Source: an uncultured Peptococcaceae bacterium (GTDB taxonomy: Bacteria > Bacillota > Peptococcia > Peptococcales > Peptococcaceae). Taken from it: a DNA stretch of 18,449 bases. Made by a program: the position numbers and the translations under genes. The notes under the pieces were generated by a model. The model saw nothing but the letters and a program-made list of their open reading frames with translations. It made no database searches and was not told the DNA's origin. The stretch lies in the NCBI GenBank assembly GCA_937922955.1, contig CALAKO010000091.1:1-18449 (forward strand), written 5' to 3'. Of the stretch, positions 15,032 through 18,449 are shown in pieces; the first letter of the stretch is position 1; every line of letters begins with the position of its first letter.

Positions 15032-16039
15032 TCAATATTTCACTGATTTTTTGGTTACGCGGGCACGGAATACATAGAAAGACCAAATCTGATAAGCCAA
15101 AACAATTGGTACCATGGTCAGTGCCACCTTAGTCATAAAGCTTAACGTCTTTGGAGAAGATGCCGCATTGTAAATATCCAGGCTGTATGCTGGGTCCAGC
15201 GTAGAAATCATAATGTTCGGGAACATGCCAGCAAAGACACCAGCTACGCAGCAAGCAATTGCCAAACCAATAAAGATGAACGCCTTACCGGAAGCTTGCT
15301 TACGTGTGCACAGCACAGAAAGAACCATCAGCACTGCAGCTAAAGCAATTGCCACGATTGCCAGAACATTTTCAAACATGCTGCTGGCAAAAAATGCCCA
15401 CACAACCCAAACAACGGTCACAACGATCATCACAGGGCCAAGCTTATTGGCAATCGCCTGTGCACGATCCAAAACCGTCTGTTCACCAGCCTTCAGCATC
15501 AAATAGCAGGCGCCATGATACAGGAAGATCAGCGCCAGCATCACGCCGCCAAGCAAGCAGAATGGACGCAGAAGCGTGAAGAAACTTCCAGCATACTGCA
15601 TATTTTCATCAATCGGCACACCAATGACCAGATTCGATACTGCAACGCCCCAGAGAACAGCAGAAAGGATGGATGAAATCGCAATCACCATGTCCCAATT
15701 CTTACGCCATGTCAAGCTTGGTTTCTGACTACGGAATTCAATTCCTGTTGCACGCAGAATCAATGCCAAAAGAATTAAAAACAATGCCAGGTACCAGCCA
15801 CTGAACATGGTTGCATACACATGTGGAAAAGCAGCAAACATGGCGCCGCCAGCAGTAATCAGCCATACTTCGTTGCCATCCCAGAAAGGCCCAATCGTGT
15901 TCAACGCCACGCGGCGTTCATCGTCGTCTTTCCCTACAATAGGAATCAACGCACCAACGCCATAATCAAAACCTTCCAGGAAAAAGAAGCCGATGAACAG
16001 CACCGTAATGAGAATAAACCAAAGTACATTTAAATCCAT
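15032..16039 (-). CDS. cydB: Cytochrome bd quinol oxidase subunit II
   Basis: The 335-residue membrane protein has about eight or nine hydrophobic segments and the subunit II signatures FLEGFDYGVGAL (D25) and GPFWDGNEVWLI (D54, N56), with ATMFSGWYLALFLILLALI following. With CydA it makes the bd oxidase that reduces oxygen with quinol electrons in the cytoplasmic membrane. The length fits the family (about 335-380 residues). The ATG at 16037-16039 overlaps the cydA stop by 10 nt, and GGAGG is 7 nt upstream. In an anaerobe this enzyme usually serves oxygen scavenging or microaerobic respiration. Confidence 0.97.
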   Translation of the reverse strand: MDLNVLWFILITVLFIGFFFLEGFDYGVGALIPIVGKDDDERRVALNTIGPFWDGNEVWLITAGGAMFAAFPHVYATMFSGWYLALFLILLALILRATGIEFRSQKPSLTWRKNWDMVIAISSILSAVLWGVAVSNLVIGVPIDENMQYAGSFFTLLRPFCLLGGVMLALIFLYHGACYLMLKAGEQTVLDRAQAIANKLGPVMIVVTVVWVVWAFFASSMFENVLAIVAIALAAVLMVLSVLCTRKQASGKAFIFIGLAIACCVAGVFAGMFPNIMISTLDPAYSLDIYNAASSPKTLSFMTKVALTMVPIVLAYQIWSFYVFRARVTKKSVKY

Positions 16040-17409
16040 AACGAGCCCTCCTCAGCCGCTTTAGGCTTCTTATCGTCATCGTCCACTTTCTTAGCCGCAC
16101 GAGCCAACAAGCCCACATCGATGATGGCAAGGATCAAATAAACCAATGTAAACCCTACCAGTGTAATGAGCACTTCATTCCCCGAAACGACCTGTGAAAC
16201 AGCATCTTCCGTCTTTTGCAAGCCATACACAATCCATGGCTGACGGCCCACTTCAGTGAGAATCCAGCCGAACGAATTCGCCAAATATGGCAGTGCCATA
16301 GCCGGCATAAACAACAGCATCAGCTTGGAGCCTTTCACTTCTCTTCTGGTCTTCACCATGAAGCAAGCAATCAACGCAGCCAATACCAGAAGTGACCCAG
16401 CACCAACCATGATGCGGAAGCTCCAGAACATCAGCGGAACATCAGGAATGTAATTCCCTTCACCATATTCCTGTTCATATTGAGCTTGAAGATCGTTGAT
16501 CCCCTGCACCTCTTCGGTAAAATTGTTGTGAGCCATAAAGCTCAACAGACCTGGCACAGAAATTTCAAAAGTGTTTTCACGGTTTTCCGTGTCAATGTTT
16601 GCTACCAAAGCCAATGGAGCACTTTCTTCGGTTTCCCAGAGCGCTTCCATGGCAGCCATCTTCATTGGCACCTCTTCAGTGAGGTATTGCCCCTGCATGT
16701 GACCAACGCCTGCAACAGCAAGTGACGCAATCAGCCCCATAATAGCAGCAAATTTAAAAGATGATTTCATAATTGGTACATTTTTTTTGCGTACCAGATG
16801 ATAAGCACTAATTCCCAACATAAAGAATGCCGCTGTCGTTAAGCCTGCTGTAAATACATGCGCAAATTGGTGGAAGAAATAAGAATTCCCCACAACATCC
16901 GCGAAATTATCCAATTCAACACGGCCATTATTCAGCACATAGCCTTGTGGATGCTGCATGAAAGAGTTTGCAACCAAAATCCACATAGCCGACAGGTTGG
17001 ACGCAATGGCAACCAACCAGATACTAGCCAGATGCACGCCCTTTGGCAAACGATCCCATCCGAATACCCACACTCCCAGGAATGTTGATTCGATGAAGAA
17101 CGCAAGCAGTGCTTCAATTGCCAGCGGAGCGCCGAAAATATCACCCATAAAACGTGCGTATTCTGACCAGTTCATACCAAACTGAAATTCTTGAACGAGA
17201 CCGGTAACAACCCCCATTACAAAGTTAATCAGGAAAAGTTTTCCCCAGAATTTTGTCATGGTTTTATATTTCGGGTCGCCTGTCTTAAAATATTTTGTTT
17301 GAATCATTGCTGTCATGATGGACAAGCCAAGTGTCAACGGTACAAACAAAAAGTGGTAAACCGTTGTAATGGCAAATTGCCACCGTGCCAACAGTAATGC
17401 ATCAAGCAT
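16030..17409 (-). CDS. cydA: Cytochrome bd quinol oxidase subunit I
   Basis: The 459-residue membrane protein holds all three heme groups and the quinol site. Visible ligands are H19 (RWQFAITTVYHF), H184 in FAHVFTAGL and M334 in FRIMVGAG. E99 and E107 in AIEALLAFFIESTF match the heme b595/proton-path acids, and the GRQPW motif (388-392) is present. The region after VPGLLSFM (about 285-325) is short, so this is the short-Q-loop form usual in Bacillota. I chose the ATG at 17407-17409: GGGAGG lies 6 nt before it, while the ATG two codons upstream would touch the ribosome site. It starts 33 nt after ridA with no terminator between them. Confidence 0.97.
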   Translation of the reverse strand: MLDALLLARWQFAITTVYHFLFVPLTLGLSIMTAMIQTKYFKTGDPKYKTMTKFWGKLFLINFVMGVVTGLVQEFQFGMNWSEYARFMGDIFGAPLAIEALLAFFIESTFLGVWVFGWDRLPKGVHLASIWLVAIASNLSAMWILVANSFMQHPQGYVLNNGRVELDNFADVVGNSYFFHQFAHVFTAGLTTAAFFMLGISAYHLVRKKNVPIMKSSFKFAAIMGLIASLAVAGVGHMQGQYLTEEVPMKMAAMEALWETEESAPLALVANIDTENRENTFEISVPGLLSFMAHNNFTEEVQGINDLQAQYEQEYGEGNYIPDVPLMFWSFRIMVGAGSLLVLAALIACFMVKTRREVKGSKLMLLFMPAMALPYLANSFGWILTEVGRQPWIVYGLQKTEDAVSQVVSGNEVLITLVGFTLVYLILAIIDVGLLARAAKKVDDDDKKPKAAEEGSLWI

Positions 17410-17442
17410 AACCATCCTCCCTTTCCATTATCTCCATATTTC

Positions 17443-17826
17443 TTAGCGCACAGCGATTGCTTCGATCTCAACCTGCATGTCTTTTGGCAGGCGAGCCACT
17501 TCCACACAACCACGCGCTGGCGCATCCTTTTCAAAATACTTACCATACGCTTCATTAACAGTTGCAAAATCGTTCATATCTTTCAGAAAAATTGTCGTTT
17601 TAACAATATCCTCTACAGTAGCACCAGCCTCTGCCAAAATAGCAGCAATATTATCCATGCACTGCTTGGTTTGTACTGAAATGTCACCCTCAACGACCGC
17701 ACCTGTTGACGGATCAATTGGAATTTGTCCGGAAACAAAAATCATTTCTCCGCTTGCAGCAATCCCTTGGGAATACGGACCCAAAGCTGCTGGTGCTTTT
17801 TCAGTTGCAAGAACTCGTTTTGTCAT
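17443..17826 (-). CDS. ridA: RidA-family enamine/imine deaminase
   Basis: The 127-residue protein matches the YjgF/YER057c/UK114 fold throughout. The key residues are present: Y18 in LGPYSQG, R105 in APARGCVEVARLPKDM, C107 and E120, as in the deaminating RidA subgroup. It hydrolyses reactive 2-aminoacrylate and related enamines released by PLP enzymes, sparing them from damage, in the cytoplasm. The ATG at 17824-17826 follows a full GGAGGTG site. It lies 16 nt after the phosphoesterase stop and 33 nt before cydA, so it may share their transcript. The trivial name TdcF would also apply to this family. Confidence 0.93.
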   Translation of the reverse strand: MTKRVLATEKAPAALGPYSQGIAASGEMIFVSGQIPIDPSTGAVVEGDISVQTKQCMDNIAAILAEAGATVEDIVKTTIFLKDMNDFATVNEAYGKYFEKDAPARGCVEVARLPKDMQVEIEAIAVR

Positions 17827-17842
17827 TTTTTCACCTCCACTC

Positions 17843-18449
17843 TCAATCATTCCCTATAGGGTCATGATTATATTGGTAATTATAAATCGCCAGCGGAGAA
17901 AAATCAATATTATCCGCACTTGCGAGGACATATTTAATATTGTTTTTTTCTATTGATCGAAATTGAGCCGCATCTTCTCCATGCAAATGACCAAAAACAC
18001 AGCAATCAATTCGGTGCGCTTCAAGCATTGCGGCAATCGTCGGCTCGAGTGTTTGTCCGGAAAACGGTGGATAATGCAACATAGCAATGCGATAATAGGC
18101 ATCGGCTGGCATTTGTGACAACGACGCTTCCAACCGCGCATATTCTCGACGCAGCATCTTTTCCTGATGCTCCGGTCCTTCTGGATCCGCATAGGTCCAG
18201 CCTCTGGTGCCAGCAATGGCCACGCCACCAATCACCACACAATCGTTTTGAATCGCATACATCCCCTCTGGCAGTGCCTCGCGCACCTTCGATATGCTCT
18301 GCCACCAGTTGTCGTGATTGCCGCGAATCATCACCTTTCGTCCCGGCAGACAGCCCAGCCAATTTAGGGCAAATTGCGCTTCTTCCACTCGATTGCCCCA
18401 AAAAAGATCGCCCAACAAAAGCACCACATCTTCTCGCTGCACATGCTCC
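17843..18449 (-). CDS. Metallophosphoesterase, N-terminus cut by window edge
   Basis: About 202 C-terminal residues are visible, and the frame stays open to the end of the window (EHVQREDVVLLLGDLFWG), so the true start lies outside. The calcineurin-like motifs present are GDLFWG, GNHDNWW, a metal His in MLHYPPF, and the closing FGHLHG. The first motif (DxH) should be just beyond the edge. Overall it resembles small bacterial cytoplasmic serine/threonine or nucleotide phosphatases with a GNHD-W-W pattern. The substrate is unknown. The stop is 16 nt before ridA, suggesting co-transcription. Confidence 0.88.
   Translation of the reverse strand, partial: EHVQREDVVLLLGDLFWGNRVEEAQFALNWLGCLPGRKVMIRGNHDNWWQSISKVREALPEGMYAIQNDCVVIGGVAIAGTRGWTYADPEGPEHQEKMLRREYARLEASLSQMPADAYYRIAMLHYPPFSGQTLEPTIAAMLEAHRIDCCVFGHLHGEDAAQFRSIEKNNIKYVLASADNIDFSPLAIYNYQYNHDPIGND

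Noticed and set aside
17410..17470. Own promoter or Rex/FNR site in front of cydA
   Set aside because: A GATAAT is present near 17420-17425 but no acceptable -35 or Rex-type palindrome accompanies it; the cyd promoter is more likely upstream of the window or in the phosphoesterase/ridA region.
17477..17956. 159-codon plus-strand frame opposite ridA
   Set aside because: It is a shadow of ridA and the phosphoesterase end; low-complexity and unlike any family.
1..18449. Mobile element, CRISPR array, prophage or new defence system
   Set aside because: No transposase, integrase, direct-repeat array, tRNA target site or defence-like domain was seen; gene content is core metabolism with tightly packed operons.

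Overview
All sixteen protein genes recognised here lie on the minus strand. Described in the direction of transcription, the window runs from position 18449 down to 1. The genes have strong AGGAGG-type ribosome sites and many 1-17 nt stop/start overlaps. The content (short-Q-loop type CydA with CydBDC, TrmK-Nif3 pair, PgeF, OmpR-type regulator/HAMP kinase pair, a CodY-like box) suggests a Bacillota bacterium. An anaerobic or microaerotolerant gut-type member of the Negativicutes would fit, but that placement is inference and no rRNA or marker here settles it.

Region A (18449-11526, minus) is a respiratory cluster: a metallophosphoesterase cut by the window edge, ridA, cydA and cydB (cytochrome bd quinol oxidase), a strong intrinsic terminator, then cydD and cydC (the heterodimeric ABC exporter needed for bd oxidase assembly). 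Region B (11514-6379) follows cydC after only 11 nt: pgeF (peptidoglycan editing factor), trmK (tRNA A22 methyltransferase), nif3 (dinuclear-metal protein), then a three-gene NitT/TauT-type ABC importer (lipoprotein binding protein, ATPase, permease) ending in a weak terminator. Gaps are so short that A and B could be one transcript with the 14993-15020 terminator as an internal valve.

Region C (6260-2687) starts at an extended -10 promoter and holds a lipoprotein with four D-x-D/N-x-D-G (FG-GAP/VCBS-like) motifs, coupled at 1 nt to an OmpR-type response regulator, which overlaps or abuts a HAMP histidine kinase. The lipoprotein looks like a partner of the two-component system. It ends in an unusual pair of hairpins.

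Region D (about 2687-1) is a branched-chain amino-acid operon: a roughly 400 nt AT-rich leader/upstream region with two perfect inverted repeats (both with 16-nt spacers), a good sigma-A promoter carrying a CodY-like box, then ilvB, ilvN and the first 19 codons of ilvC. No rRNA, tRNA, CRISPR, insertion sequence or phage gene was seen. The window is mostly ordinary core metabolism. The points worth a second look are the cydAB|cydDC terminator, the ilv control region and the FG-GAP lipoprotein/two-component operon.
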